A DNA stretch of 64,000 nt, taken from Bacteroidota bacterium (lineage in GTDB: Bacteria > Bacteroidota > Bacteroidia > Chitinophagales > Chitinophagaceae). The translations under genes were made by a program, and so were the position numbers. Under the pieces are notes generated by a model, which worked only from the letters and a program-made list of their open reading frames with translations, did no database searches and was not told the DNA's origin. The stretch lies in NCBI GenBank assembly GCA_018267615.1, contig JAFDYD010000018.1:62001-126000 (forward strand), in the 5' to 3' direction. Positions 16,864-27,300 of the stretch are shown in pieces. How positions within the stretch are numbered: the first letter of the stretch is position 1; each line of letters begins with the position of its first letter.

Positions 16864-17274
16864 CTATGCAGGTTGCGGAGGATGGAAGATGTCAAATAAA
16901 GGTTCTGCAGGTGTATCGCAATTAACAAAAGCAACGGGCGCATTTACGATCATCTCATGTGGCCGGGGGCTCATCAAAACAAAAAATGATTTGGATGAAA
17001 TGGGCGATGAATCTTTGGCAGATCGCTTCTCGTCTTTTTGTTCGTTGTTCGCGGCGTTGCGCAACTTTTTTTTCAAGTGGCATTTACCCATGCAGCATAA
17101 CATGGGCTTATTCTTATTCTCACAGTGCTGTATATACGCTGATTGATGTATATAATAATCCAGCACAACCAATTCCCTGCTAAAAAATTGCGAAATCAGC
17201 AAAAACATGAAAAATATGGAAATACCATGTCTCAAATCAATACACTTGAGTTGGAAAAAAATTATCAAAAGCAA
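16864..17274 (-). CDS. Cys-rich 'HPP' protein A (paralogue of 18691-19083)
   Basis: About 115-136 aa. A hydrophobic N-terminal helix is followed by DYYIHQSAYIQHCENKNKPM, then CCMGKCHLKKK and a C-terminal IFHPP. The same layout, with CENKxRPMxxCxGxC and IFHPP, occurs in protein B at 18691-19083, so the two are paralogues. The Cys and Met residues after a membrane anchor suggest metal binding in the periplasm, but this is inference. The start is uncertain: TTG at 17274 abuts the SOD stop and gives a paralogue-like N-terminus, while the first ATG is at 17211. It appears to be translationally coupled to the SOD gene. Confidence 0.68.
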   Translation of the reverse strand: MLLIIFFQLKCIDLRHGISIFFMFLLISQFFSRELVVLDYYIHQSAYIQHCENKNKPMLCCMGKCHLKKKLRNAANNEQKDEKRSAKDSSPISSKSFFVLMSPRPHEMIVNAPVAFVNCDTPAEPLFDIFHPPQPA

Positions 17275-18033
17275 TCAGGCAATACTGTCCCATCGCGAGT
17301 CAACATATTGCCAGTTTAAAATATTCCACCACGCATTGATATAATCAGCCCGCAGGTTATGATATTTTAAATAATACGCATGTTCCCATACATCGAGGCC
17401 CAACAACGGAAAACCTTTTACCTCTGCAATATTCATAAGCGGATTATCCTGGTTGGATGTGGAGGCAACCAACAGCTTTTTTTCGTGGGTATAAATGAGC
17501 CATGCCCATCCGCTACCGAAACGATTCTTCGCAGCTTCTGAAAATTGCGCTTTAAATGCATCGAACGAGCCAAAATTTTTATTGATGGCATTTAACAAAT
17601 TCCCCGTTGGCACTTGTGCTTTTGTAGGCGCGGACATCAATTTCCAAAAAAGCTCGTGATTGTAATGGCCGCCAGCGTTGTTCCGCATTTTTGTAGAATA
17701 GCTGGAAATATTTGCAAGCAAATCTTCCAGGCTTGTTTTCTCAATGTTCACGCCCTCGGCGATCACAGCTTCCGCAAGATTTTTAGCGTACGCAGCTGCA
17801 TGCTTCGTGTGATGAAGTTCCATCGTAGCAGCGCCAATATATGGCTCCAGCGCGTTGTATGTGTATGGTAGTGGCTGCTGCTTGTACGTGACAGGATCGG
17901 GGGATCTATGATAAATTCTGTTTCCGTTTTTTGCAAAGGAGGAAAAAGAATTTATTAAAAAACCTGATGCAATACCCGCCTTCGCAGTTGTTGTAATGAA
18001 CTGCCGCCGGTCGTAGTTTGATTCGTTTGACAT
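17275..18033 (-). CDS. sodA: Tat-exported superoxide dismutase, probably Mn type
   Basis: Converts superoxide to oxygen and hydrogen peroxide. The 252-aa protein has an N-terminal Tat signal (DRRQFITTTAKAG, Arg 9-10), so it should act in the periplasm, unlike the usual cytosolic enzyme. The Fe/Mn-SOD domain starts at about 53 (LPYTYNALEPYI). Metal ligands are His74 (MELHHTKH), His126 (GGHYNHELFW), Asp214 and His218 (LDVWEHAYY). Gln195 in NQDNPLM is the placement seen in manganese enzymes, so Mn is more likely than Fe. It is followed immediately by HPP protein A and preceded by a YHS lipoprotein. Confidence 0.93.
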   Translation of the reverse strand: MSNESNYDRRQFITTTAKAGIASGFLINSFSSFAKNGNRIYHRSPDPVTYKQQPLPYTYNALEPYIGAATMELHHTKHAAAYAKNLAEAVIAEGVNIEKTSLEDLLANISSYSTKMRNNAGGHYNHELFWKLMSAPTKAQVPTGNLLNAINKNFGSFDAFKAQFSEAAKNRFGSGWAWLIYTHEKKLLVASTSNQDNPLMNIAEVKGFPLLGLDVWEHAYYLKYHNLRADYINAWWNILNWQYVDSRWDSIA

Positions 18034-18136
18034 GATAATAAATTTTAAGACACAATTTTAGAAATTGGAATTTGTGATGACGAACAGTATAGTCCTTGCA
18101 TTTACCCCGTGTAGGAATCTGCATATAAAATACTCC

Positions 18137-18478
18137 TCAGCCGTGCATTGTCATTTTTTTATCTTTTTTTGGCTTTTGATCCGGCTCATATTCCGCGGGC
18201 TTTCTCAAAAATTCTTTTTTACATTCCTTCGAACAAAAACCATAAAGCTTTCCTTTGTAATGCAACGTATCTCCCACTCCCGTACTCAGCGGCATATCAC
18301 AAACAAGGTCTTTCTTGTTGTCGAATACAAGCGAGTCGAGACTGGTCTTGGTTGATGCGGCGATTTTTTCCGCTGCTTTTTTTCTCGCTTCTTCATTTAC
18401 TTTAGCAGCTTGTTTATTATCGCCACATGCGATCAGCAGAACTATTGCAACCACAGTTACTGTTTTATTCAGCATCAT
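18137..18478 (-). CDS. YHS-domain lipoprotein
   Basis: A 113-aa lipoprotein (MMLNKTVTVVAIVLLIACGD, lipobox LIAC, Cys about 18) with a Lys/Ala-rich linker and a C-terminal YHS domain (about 55-100: DLVCDMPLSTGVGDTLHYKG, then YGFCSKECKKEF). YHS domains bind metal ions through their Cys residues and occur in copper and heavy-metal ATPases and in periplasmic metal-handling proteins. Its place beside exported SOD and the Cys-rich HPP proteins points to periplasmic metal handling, copper being a reasonable guess. There are 103 bp between it and the SOD start. Confidence 0.85.
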   Translation of the reverse strand: MMLNKTVTVVAIVLLIACGDNKQAAKVNEEARKKAAEKIAASTKTSLDSLVFDNKKDLVCDMPLSTGVGDTLHYKGKLYGFCSKECKKEFLRKPAEYEPDQKPKKDKKMTMHG

Positions 18479-18690
18479 GATGAAATATTTTTATTAATGT
18501 TTAAGACGGATCAGTGGTTAAAGCAAACTATCAGGAACACGCGTGTCTATATCATCAATCTCGCTATTTTGCATGCACGATTGATAACAGATGGCAGTAC
18601 CATTTGCGTGGTTGATCTGTAACAATAAATAACTATAGAAATTAAATCACGGGTCACTTTAAAGTGATGGATGTTGCAGCAATGTATACT

Positions 18691-19083
18691 CTATGATAAA
18701 GCGGGAGGATGGAAAATATCTTCCGTGCGATCGATCGGCACGCCTATGGACGATGGATAAATCATTGCGTTATTAACTTCAATACACAAACGCATATTAA
18801 GCTTGGCGAAAAATGATCTGGAAGAAAGCGGAGATTCGTTTTTATTATCAGATCTTTCGGTATTCTCCTGGTCTTTCTTTTCTTCCTGCTGCATCTTTTT
18901 CATCATCTGGCACCTTCCATTACAATGCATCATAGGCCGCGATTTGTTTTCGCAATGCAGGATGTACTTATTTGTATTGGTATAATAATCTATCAGAAGA
19001 ATTTGACGATTGAACGTTTGGGCGGCAAACGCTGCCACAAAAAGCAAAGCGGCAATCTGATTATATGTGATTTTCAAAGCCAC
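18691..19083 (-). CDS. Cys-rich 'HPP' protein B (paralogue of 16864-17274)
   Basis: A 130-aa protein. The N-terminal hydrophobic helix (about 8-24, IAALLFVAAFAAQTF) is followed by DYYTNTNKYILHCENKSRPM, CNGRCQMMKKM and a C-terminal IFHPP. It shares these motifs in order with protein A, 1.6 kb away. The CENK-x-RPM-x-x-C-x-G-x-C motif with added Met residues suggests binding of a soft metal such as Cu(I), which is inference. The protein is probably anchored in the inner membrane with the Cys-rich part outside. It is the first gene of the leftward group B, YHS, SOD, A. Confidence 0.7.
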   Translation of the reverse strand: MALKITYNQIAALLFVAAFAAQTFNRQILLIDYYTNTNKYILHCENKSRPMMHCNGRCQMMKKMQQEEKKDQENTERSDNKNESPLSSRSFFAKLNMRLCIEVNNAMIYPSSIGVPIDRTEDIFHPPALS

Positions 19084-19238
19084 GTTCGTAAAGATACGTG
19101 CAGATTTTTTACTACCATAAATCCAAACACTATTTTTTTTATTTCACATCCAATGCAAATCCGAGTGATATATCAATTGCGATTTTTTGTTATTGCATTG
19201 ATGAATTAATCTGCAAATACTCAATAGTGTGTTTTTTA

Positions 19239-19371
19239 GGTAGTGGATCAGTTTGAAATTTCTATGTGTAACTATGTGCCTGCTGTGCCTATGTGGTGAA
19301 AAAAAATTACTACGTAGGCACATAGTTGAAGTGTCTAAAGATGAAATTATATTTCAAATTGACCCACTACC
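19239..19371. repeat. 133-bp MITE-like inverted repeat
   Basis: The termini GGTAGTGGATCAGTTTGAAA (from 19239) and the complement at 19351-19371 match at 19 of 21 positions. A second nested inverted repeat (AACTATGTGCCTG / TAGGCACATAGTT) lies inside, so the whole element can fold into one long hairpin. It lies in the intergenic space after HPP protein B and before the haloperoxidase 3' end. A related terminus is found near 28.05 kb. It may be a non-autonomous mobile element or a bidirectional terminator; no transposase is present. Confidence 0.6.
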
Positions 19372-19438
19372 GTTTTTTTACAAGGTATTTGCACGATTAA
19401 TCCTTTTTAGTCAACTTCGTTATTTAAGGCCTTCCAAT

Positions 19439-20755
19439 CTAATTCAATTTCAAAAAAACAAAATCTCCTATTCGTTTGCCACAGTCAACACCATTTTTGA
19501 TCGCAGGCAAATAATGTATTCCACCATACAAACGACTGATACTTGCTTCAGCCGAGGCATCGAGAAAAGAATTGAATTGACGTGCCGGAATACCGAATGG
19601 CACTTCAGTAGAATCTGTATAATGATAATGATCGCCTAATAATTTTGTCAACATCACCGCCGCGCAAGATGAAACGACGCTGTGACCGCTTGTATATTCA
19701 GGAAATCCGGGAGTCTGTAAAACAGGTCTCCAATTTCTATCGATATATTTATTGATATATGTCTCAGGTCTTACTACGATGTACAGGTATTTTGCTTCCC
19801 AACAACTGATAAAAGCGTCCGCTAATGCTATTGCGGTTTGAGAGATGATCTCTGCGGTTCTCAGCTGATCGAATTTTTCTTTTTCTGCAACAGAAGCTGC
19901 TACATGGATCCAATGACCGCCGGGTGAAATTTTCTGCTGAAAATAAGTAACATGCCCCTGTGTTGTGGATATATTCGGATTGCAGTCCCAAAATTTTGCA
20001 ATGGCGATCTGCTCGGGATTTGCGTGTAGCGTAGAATTGTACACTTCAATAGCAGCCTGATAAAATATCGAACCACTCGTCGTATCAAATTTCGGCGGTG
20101 GTTCTGGACGAAACTGCGAAGCAGAATCTAATAAAAATGTTCTAAGTGTTTTCCAATTCGGTTCAATGGCATCCATATAATCCGGTGGCGTAGGCTGCCA
20201 ACGACTCGGATCTTTGTTAACCATATATGCAGACAAAGCTGTTCTTTGCAGATAGCCATCACCAGACGCCCAGTCAAGAATATGTAATCCTACTTTTCTT
20301 CCGTACTCAATGGACCGGCCAACCAATTCTTCATCGACGTGCATTGCCTTTAATCTCGATAAATATTCTTTTTCCAACTGACTTACTGCTCCCGCATTAA
20401 AAACCAATTTTTGTGCGGCAGTAAAAAAAGCAATCATCTCCGAAATTGAAAAATCGTAAGTACGACCGCTATCGGGAGCTGGCGTTTTTTTTAAATCATG
20501 CAATCGGCCGGCGTAACTCGGATATTTTTTGTTGCTCTGTCGCAACGCTTCATAAGCAGCGATATTACTATATGCGTAGATGCGGCTGCAAACCGGCGGA
20601 CTAAAAACATCACCGATAATAATCTGTGTTAATTTCCGATTGTATTCTGATAATTGTTTTTTATAAAATTCATTAAGCGCCGCTGAGTCGCTTGTTTGTT
20701 TGCAAGCAGACGCAACGACAAATAATATTATCCAAAAATTAAAAAGCCTTTTCAC
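19439..20755 (-). CDS. vanadium-haloperoxidase-like / PAP2-superfamily lipoprotein
   Basis: A 438-aa protein with a lipoprotein-like signal (WIILFVVASACKQT, lipobox ASAC). The C-terminal half has the PAP2/vanadium haloperoxidase phosphate (vanadate) site in order: KYLYIVVRPETYI (Arg), PEYTSGHSVVSS (the PSGHS-like motif with catalytic His) and SRLYGGIHYLPA (GG-x-H). It therefore either binds vanadate and oxidises halides or acts as an acid phosphatase. It is the last gene of a leftward series, 21 bp after the second FG-GAP lipoprotein, so it is co-transcribed with it. Activity cannot be assigned between the two options. Confidence 0.85.
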   Translation of the reverse strand: MKRLFNFWIILFVVASACKQTSDSAALNEFYKKQLSEYNRKLTQIIIGDVFSPPVCSRIYAYSNIAAYEALRQSNKKYPSYAGRLHDLKKTPAPDSGRTYDFSISEMIAFFTAAQKLVFNAGAVSQLEKEYLSRLKAMHVDEELVGRSIEYGRKVGLHILDWASGDGYLQRTALSAYMVNKDPSRWQPTPPDYMDAIEPNWKTLRTFLLDSASQFRPEPPPKFDTTSGSIFYQAAIEVYNSTLHANPEQIAIAKFWDCNPNISTTQGHVTYFQQKISPGGHWIHVAASVAEKEKFDQLRTAEIISQTAIALADAFISCWEAKYLYIVVRPETYINKYIDRNWRPVLQTPGFPEYTSGHSVVSSCAAVMLTKLLGDHYHYTDSTEVPFGIPARQFNSFLDASAEASISRLYGGIHYLPAIKNGVDCGKRIGDFVFLKLN

Positions 20756-20776
20756 CAGATTAGCATTTGATACAAA

Positions 20777-23700
20777 TTAAAACTTAATTTCTCTTTTGTT
20801 GCCTTTATTATCGATTATAGTAACCGAAATCACTTTTTTCGAAAGCAGCATTGCGGGTGCACTATTCGACAGGTATGCATTACCGTTATAAATTTCCTGA
20901 TGATAGCTGCTCCCATCATCTTTATGAATAATTACAAAATCATCAGTTTGCTGTAAACTAAGATAATGAGCAGGATTTTCGTTCAACTTGGTTGCCTCGA
21001 GTTTGCCTCCATTATTCGCTACGAGTATAATATTTTCTCCCGTACCAGTGTGCAACATAGCTATCCCTTTCGCATCTTTATCTGCACAGAATCCGGTCCC
21101 GGAAGATTTTACCGGGTTAAATTGACCCTTACCATTCCCGCTAAGCAATAACCCATTCATAGCATCATACCGGCCCGTAGAAGCTTCCGAAGCATATAGA
21201 TTTCCGGTCATCAACAAATCCAGGTGACCATCGCCGTTATAGTCACCGGTCAGTATTCCAAAAACCGGCGCCACCTGTGCGGGTAAAGGCAATGATTTTT
21301 TTTCAAATACTCCTCCGCCTTTATTTTCAAAATAACTCGTTTCAAAGCAAAAACTCTTTACCACCAAAGCATCCTTCAATTCTTCACGGGTGAAGGATTC
21401 GTCGAAAGTCGAGCTTGCGTAAGTTTTATAAGTCGGAAATCGACGCCGCATTGGGCTCATCTGTTTTATCATCTCGTCGCGTGAAGGATAAATATAATTT
21501 ACATGATCAACATAGTAGCACATCACCGGATCGATTCTTCCATCTTTATCAAAGTCTTTCGCATAAATACAAAGCGGCTCCGAGGGACTTGCTTTGTAGC
21601 GACTGTTTAATCCAAGATTCCCTACCACATAATCTATATCACCATCTTCATCAAAATCCCCTGCGGTAATGCTATTCCACCAACCATTCGATTGATTAAC
21701 GGAAAAAGGTTTACTGAATTTTTTTCCATTTTCATTCCTGATAAAAGTCAACGGCATAAATTCCCCGACGATGACAAGATCCTTCCATCCATCCATGTCA
21801 TAGTCGCTCCAGATTGCAGCGGTGACCATTCCAATATTTTTCAATTCCGGGCAAATATTTTCAGTTACGTCTGTAAATTTTGCAACACCTCCGTTTTGTG
21901 CGGCATCGTTTCGCATCAGATAACTTCGCGAGGTTAAGGGATAACTTCCCGGAATCACATTGCCGCCGATAAAAAGATCCATATCACCATCATGGTCGTA
22001 ATCACAAGCAATGACACATGAACCATTCGCCTTTGTATCAGGCAATGCATGTGCATCGTAGGTAAAATTCCCTTTGCCATCGTTTATATAAAGCCGATCT
22101 TGCTGCGCTGCGCCTCCCAGCGTGTTTTCAGATCCGCCACTCACTACATAAAGATCAAGATCATGATCGTTGTCTGCATCAAATAAAAGCACGCCCATAT
22201 CTTCAAAAGGTAAATCCTTGGGTAAAGCGCGTGCTTCGAAATTTCCTTTTGCATCCTGAATAAAAAAATTCCCATTGCTGCCTGACGCTGCGCCAATGTA
22301 AAAATCCTCTCTCCCATCTCCATTCACATCACCAACGGCGATGCCGGGTCCGTCCTGCGAATGCATCTTCGGCAGCAGCGGTTGTATTTTAAAATCATTG
22401 AACTCATTTTCGACATGCAAATAATTCAATCCCAACTTTCCGGAAATATCCGTGAATAGTTTTGTAGCAAATGGAGCCGGTTTTTCAACAACCGGGTTGG
22501 CATTAGACTGATTCAAGAGAACCGACTGGTTTGCTTTCAGATTATACTGCACCTGACGATCACCGTTAGGCCAGGTGACGATAAGACTGTCAATTTTTTC
22601 ATGACCGGCCAATCCAAAATGCAATATGGGTTCTACGGATGATTCATATCCCCTGTACGGATATAATTCTTCAAACTGCACTGAATCGTTTGTATATATC
22701 CACACTTTCGAACCGATTCCCTGCCAGTTTGGTTTTTTCCCTTGGAAACTGATTCGGAGAAAATTGTTTTTGCTCAGTTCGCGGGAATTATTTTTATAAA
22801 TTTTTGCTTTATCATTGAATTGACTAATAACCAGGTCGAGATCGCCGTCATTGTCCAGATCGGCATAACAAGCTCCGTTTGAAAAACCGGGCTCACCAAA
22901 ACCCCACTCAGCTGAACGTTTGGTGAAAGTAAGATCTCCGTTATTTTGAAAGATATAATCTTTGAGCGGGACATTTGCTAGCGCTTTTATTGCTTTTAAT
23001 TTTTCCTCTCGTTTTGCATCCTGCCTTCCCATCGGGTTATGCAATAGTGATTGGTAGTTGATATAATCCAAATCACCTAAGTCGCGATAAAATCCATTTG
23101 TTATCATCAGGTCCTTATTGCCATCGTTGTCATAATCTGCGAGCAACGCGCTCCAACTCCAATCCGTACTACTAACGCCGGACAGAAATGCGATATCACT
23201 AAAGGTTCCATTTCCATTGTTTAGCTGCAATGCATTTCTCGTGTATTGTGGCTGATATCCTTTTTGCAACGCGAGTTGAAACTTGTCATAACTGGCAGGC
23301 GGGATAATCATTTTTTTTCGATAATTATCTTCAGGCAGCATATCCAGTGTGAGAATATCTGTAAGACCGTCGTTATTGAAATCGGCGATATCATTACCCA
23401 TGGATGCAAAGCTGGTATGTTTCAAACATTCACTTGTTTTATCAGTGAACGTACCGTCTTTATTATTCATGTACAGAATATCGTTCGACAAAAAATCATT
23501 TGACACATAGATATCCGGCCAACCATCTCCATTAAGATCGCTGACAGCAGCGCCAAGACTGTAACCTTCCACCAATATTCCCGCAGCCTTAGAAACATTC
23601 GTAAAATGTATTTGGCCATTGCTGCCCGAAGGACCATCATTACGGTAAAGTATATCCGCACCCGGCGACTCTCCATTTATTTTTCTTTCTGTTATACTGT

Positions 23701-24322
23701 TAATTCCTCCTGCGATATCGCTGGCAGGATTTGTCGCTAAAAATAAATCGAGATCTCCATCTCTGTCATAATCGAAAAAAATAGAGGTCATGGTCAGGCT
23801 CGTGTCAGCGATTCCATATTCTTTTGCTTTTTCGGTGAATGTGCCATTTCCATTGTTGACGTATAAAAGGTTGGATGTGCTGCCAAATTTTGGGCTGCCG
23901 GCAACATTTATATAAATATCGAGAAAGCCGTCCTGGTTGATATCAACCATTGACACGCCTGTACACCATCGGTCCGTGACCAGTCCTGATTTTTCTGTAA
24001 TATCTTCAAATTGCAAATTGCCTTTGTTCAGAAAAAGTTTCCCCGCAACCTGATTACCGCTAAAATAGAGATCTACCAATCCATCATTGTTAATATCACC
24101 TGCTGCAACGCCCGCACCGGTATAAAAATTCATATACTCGAGCACGTTATATTTATCATTTTCCACCACTTTATTTTCAAAATTGATCCCAGTATATGTG
24201 GCTGGCAAAGATTCAAACATTTTTCTTTTTTGCTTGCAGGAAAGCATGCATATGAATAGGATGATGCAGAAGACAAGCAAAAAGAAATTCGTTGCATCAT
24301 AATACTTCACACAACGCAACAT
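20777..24322 (-). CDS. CRTAC1-like FG-GAP/ASPIC-UnbV lipoprotein 2
   Basis: A very large surface-type lipoprotein (1181 aa from the ATG at 24322; an upstream in-frame TTG overlaps the previous stop codon and is less likely). The signal ends in the lipobox MLSC. At least ten FG-GAP/VCBS repeats follow, each with a Ca-binding DxNxDGxxD loop (for example DINNDGLVDLYFSGN, DYDRDGDLDLFLA). ASPIC/UnbV domains occur near 555-620 (GIGSKVWIY, EPILHFGL). The repeats should build beta-propellers. It is a paralogue of the gene just upstream, with the same domain order and length. The two genes and the haloperoxidase are tightly spaced, so they probably act together outside the cell. Function is unknown. 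Confidence 0.9.
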   Translation of the reverse strand: MLRCVKYYDATNFFLLVFCIILFICMLSCKQKRKMFESLPATYTGINFENKVVENDKYNVLEYMNFYTGAGVAAGDINNDGLVDLYFSGNQVAGKLFLNKGNLQFEDITEKSGLVTDRWCTGVSMVDINQDGFLDIYINVAGSPKFGSTSNLLYVNNGNGTFTEKAKEYGIADTSLTMTSIFFDYDRDGDLDLFLATNPASDIAGGINSITERKINGESPGADILYRNDGPSGSNGQIHFTNVSKAAGILVEGYSLGAAVSDLNGDGWPDIYVSNDFLSNDILYMNNKDGTFTDKTSECLKHTSFASMGNDIADFNNDGLTDILTLDMLPEDNYRKKMIIPPASYDKFQLALQKGYQPQYTRNALQLNNGNGTFSDIAFLSGVSSTDWSWSALLADYDNDGNKDLMITNGFYRDLGDLDYINYQSLLHNPMGRQDAKREEKLKAIKALANVPLKDYIFQNNGDLTFTKRSAEWGFGEPGFSNGACYADLDNDGDLDLVISQFNDKAKIYKNNSRELSKNNFLRISFQGKKPNWQGIGSKVWIYTNDSVQFEELYPYRGYESSVEPILHFGLAGHEKIDSLIVTWPNGDRQVQYNLKANQSVLLNQSNANPVVEKPAPFATKLFTDISGKLGLNYLHVENEFNDFKIQPLLPKMHSQDGPGIAVGDVNGDGREDFYIGAASGSNGNFFIQDAKGNFEARALPKDLPFEDMGVLLFDADNDHDLDLYVVSGGSENTLGGAAQQDRLYINDGKGNFTYDAHALPDTKANGSCVIACDYDHDGDMDLFIGGNVIPGSYPLTSRSYLMRNDAAQNGGVAKFTDVTENICPELKNIGMVTAAIWSDYDMDGWKDLVIVGEFMPLTFIRNENGKKFSKPFSVNQSNGWWNSITAGDFDEDGDIDYVVGNLGLNSRYKASPSEPLCIYAKDFDKDGRIDPVMCYYVDHVNYIYPSRDEMIKQMSPMRRRFPTYKTYASSTFDESFTREELKDALVVKSFCFETSYFENKGGGVFEKKSLPLPAQVAPVFGILTGDYNGDGHLDLLMTGNLYASEASTGRYDAMNGLLLSGNGKGQFNPVKSSGTGFCADKDAKGIAMLHTGTGENIILVANNGGKLEATKLNENPAHYLSLQQTDDFVIIHKDDGSSYHQEIYNGNAYLSNSAPAMLLSKKVISVTIIDNKGNKREIKF

Positions 24323-24357
24323 GCATTTTTCCGAAATAATATGGTGTGCTGTTGATT

Positions 24358-27300
24358 TCAAAAATCAATTGTTCTTATGACTCCATTATACTCATAGATA
24401 TTCAGCGATTTTGTACCAGGAGGCACATAAAATCTGCGCGAGCTTTGAGACAGGTAGGAATTTCCATAATAAAATTCCTGTTTATATTTATTACCATTCT
24501 TTTCAGTAATGATTGCATAAACATCCGAAGGAGATAATAAAATAGTCCGCCCGGTTTTGGTTACGCGAAAAGTTTTAAGGCTGTCTGAATTGGCGCCGAT
24601 GATCAATATATCATTTCCTTTCGCTGCCGATAACTGGACAACAGATTTATTATCGCCCGAAACATTCAACGTTTTCCTGTCAACTGTAAAATCACCTTTG
24701 CCATTTCCGATCAATAATAAACTTCCCTGCGCATCGTATCTTCCGGTTTGTACTTCGGTTGAAAAAGAATTTCCAACGCACAACACATCAGGATTGCCAT
24801 CTCCATTAAAATCATTGGCCAGCATTCCGAATATCGGCGAGAATTGGGCCTCTAACGGCAATGCGTGGACGACAAATTTACCGCCACCTTTATTTTCTAT
24901 ATACGAACTTTCAAATCGTTCACACTTCACAACGTAAGCCGCAGCAATTTCTGCCTTGGTAAAAGTTTTATCGAATGGCAATGACGCGTATTGTTCGTAA
25001 GTAGTGAACCGGGCACGCATAGCGTTGATCTGTTTATTCATATCGTTCCTGGAATGAACTGTATATTCTTTTCCATCTATATAATGACACATAACAGGAT
25101 CGAGTCGTCCATTCTTGTCGTAGTCGTTTGCATAAATACAAACAGGGTCTTTCGCACTGGCTTTATATGGACCGTTGAGTCCAAGGTTGCCTACGATATA
25201 ATCGATATCGCCATCCTTATCAAAATCTCCGGCAACTATGCTGTTCCACCAACCATTGATATGTTCTAATCCCGTTTCGCTGGTAACTTCTCTGAATTTT
25301 CCGTGTTCATTTTTAAAAAACCGAATCGGCATAAATTCACCGGTTACTATTAAATCGATCCAACTGTCGTTATCGAAATCAGTAAACAATGCAGACGTAA
25401 CCATTCCTATATTGGAAAGATCAGCTCCTGCGGATTTTGTTATATCGGTAAACCGGCCCTCCTTATTTTGAGAATCATTTCTCAATAAGAAACTTTTTGG
25501 TGAATAAGGATATTCACCCGGACTAACTCTGCCGCATATGAAAAGATCCAAATCTCCGTCTTTATCAAAATCACAGGCAACGACACTAGAAGCCGGTGTT
25601 ATGATTGAAGGAATGGCAGCGTTGGAGACCGTAAAATTTCCTTTTCCATCATTAAGGTAAAGATGATGTCTGTAGATGGGATTATCTTTTGTTTGCGCCG
25701 ACGATCCACCGCTGGCTACATATAAATCCAGGTCACCATCATTATCCGCATCAAAAAAAATCGCGCCCATATTATCCGACATATTACTATCTGCCATCTG
25801 TTTCTCTGCAAACGAACCGTTTTTTTGCTGAAGAAAAATGCTTGCTTTAAATCCTGCACCATTGCCTACATAAAAATCTTCCAGACCATCACCATTTACA
25901 TCACCAACAGAAAGCCCGGGCCCTTCCGCAGAATGCGTGTGTGGAAGTAAAGCCTGAATCTTAAAATCGACAAATTCATCTTCCATGTGCAGGAAATTTA
26001 TTTTTGGCGCATCGACGGTTGAAAATAATGAGGAAGCCGGCCTTGCCTCAAAATATTCATCACCGACAGACGGAAGTGAAGCATTGTTATAATCCGCTAT
26101 AAATAATTGCTTGGGGGGAATATTTTTTATCATTTGCTCCTTATCATCCGGCCATTTTATTTTCACACTATCTATCATTTCGTTTTTCACACCAAAATGT
26201 AAAAAAGGTTCTACGCTGGATAGATAACCACGATAAGGTGAAAAAAAATTGTATTGCATAGTTCCTTTTTGCCAAACCCAGACCTTTGCCCCTAATCCTT
26301 CCCTATTTCCCATTGCTCCCTTGAACTTTACACGGAACCAGGCATTATCAGGATGTAGTTTATTGTTCAGATTCTCGTATATAGATGCGGGTTCGTCGAG
26401 ATTATTAATAACAAGATCGAGATCCCCGTCATTATCCAAATCCGCATATCCGGCACCGTTAGAATAGGAAGGAGTCGTCATCCCCCAGCTTGTTGAAACA
26501 TCCGTGAATGTGAGGTCTCTATTATTTTTATACAGGAAATTGTGCATGTGAATGCCGGGTACATTTCTAAGTTCCGCAAGGCGATCCTTCCTGTTTGCCT
26601 CTGGCGTACCCATAAATAGTGCCTGCTTGCCATAGTTAATGAAGTCGAGGTTAGTAATATCCTGCCGATATCCATTAGTTATAAATAAATCTTTCCACCC
26701 GTCATTATCGAAATCAGCAAATAAAGGCGCCCAGCTCCAATCTGTGGCATAAATACCGGAAAGTTGTCCTATTTCACTAAAACTTTTATTTCCATTATTT
26801 AATTGCAGCGTGTTGCGAACATATTGCGGTTGATAACCGTAATGCAGATCCTGCTGAAACTGGTCAAACGTATTGCCCATCATAGTCTGCTTCCAATGTT
26901 TATTATCGGGAGGCAGCATGTCTACCACCATAATATCATCGAACCCGTCATTATTAAAATCTGCTATGTCATTTCCCATTCCGTTATAAGTAAGGTGATG
27001 TAGCGATTGTTTTGCCTTGTTCGTAAAAGTTCCGTTTTTATTATTGATATAAAGGATATCGTCTGTAAGAAAATCATTCGAAACATAGATATCGGGCCAG
27101 TTATCGTTATTGATATCGCAAATAGAAACACCCAAACCAAAGCCTTCGATCGTAATGCCGGCATCGTTAGATACGTTGGTAAATTTTAAGTTGCCGTCAT
27201 TTCGAAACAGTTTTCCGGTTGAAGGCGCCTGTCCATCTGTTTGTTTTATGCGCGCCGTGTTCCTGTTATAGTTTACAAAACCGTTTCGCAAAATATATAC

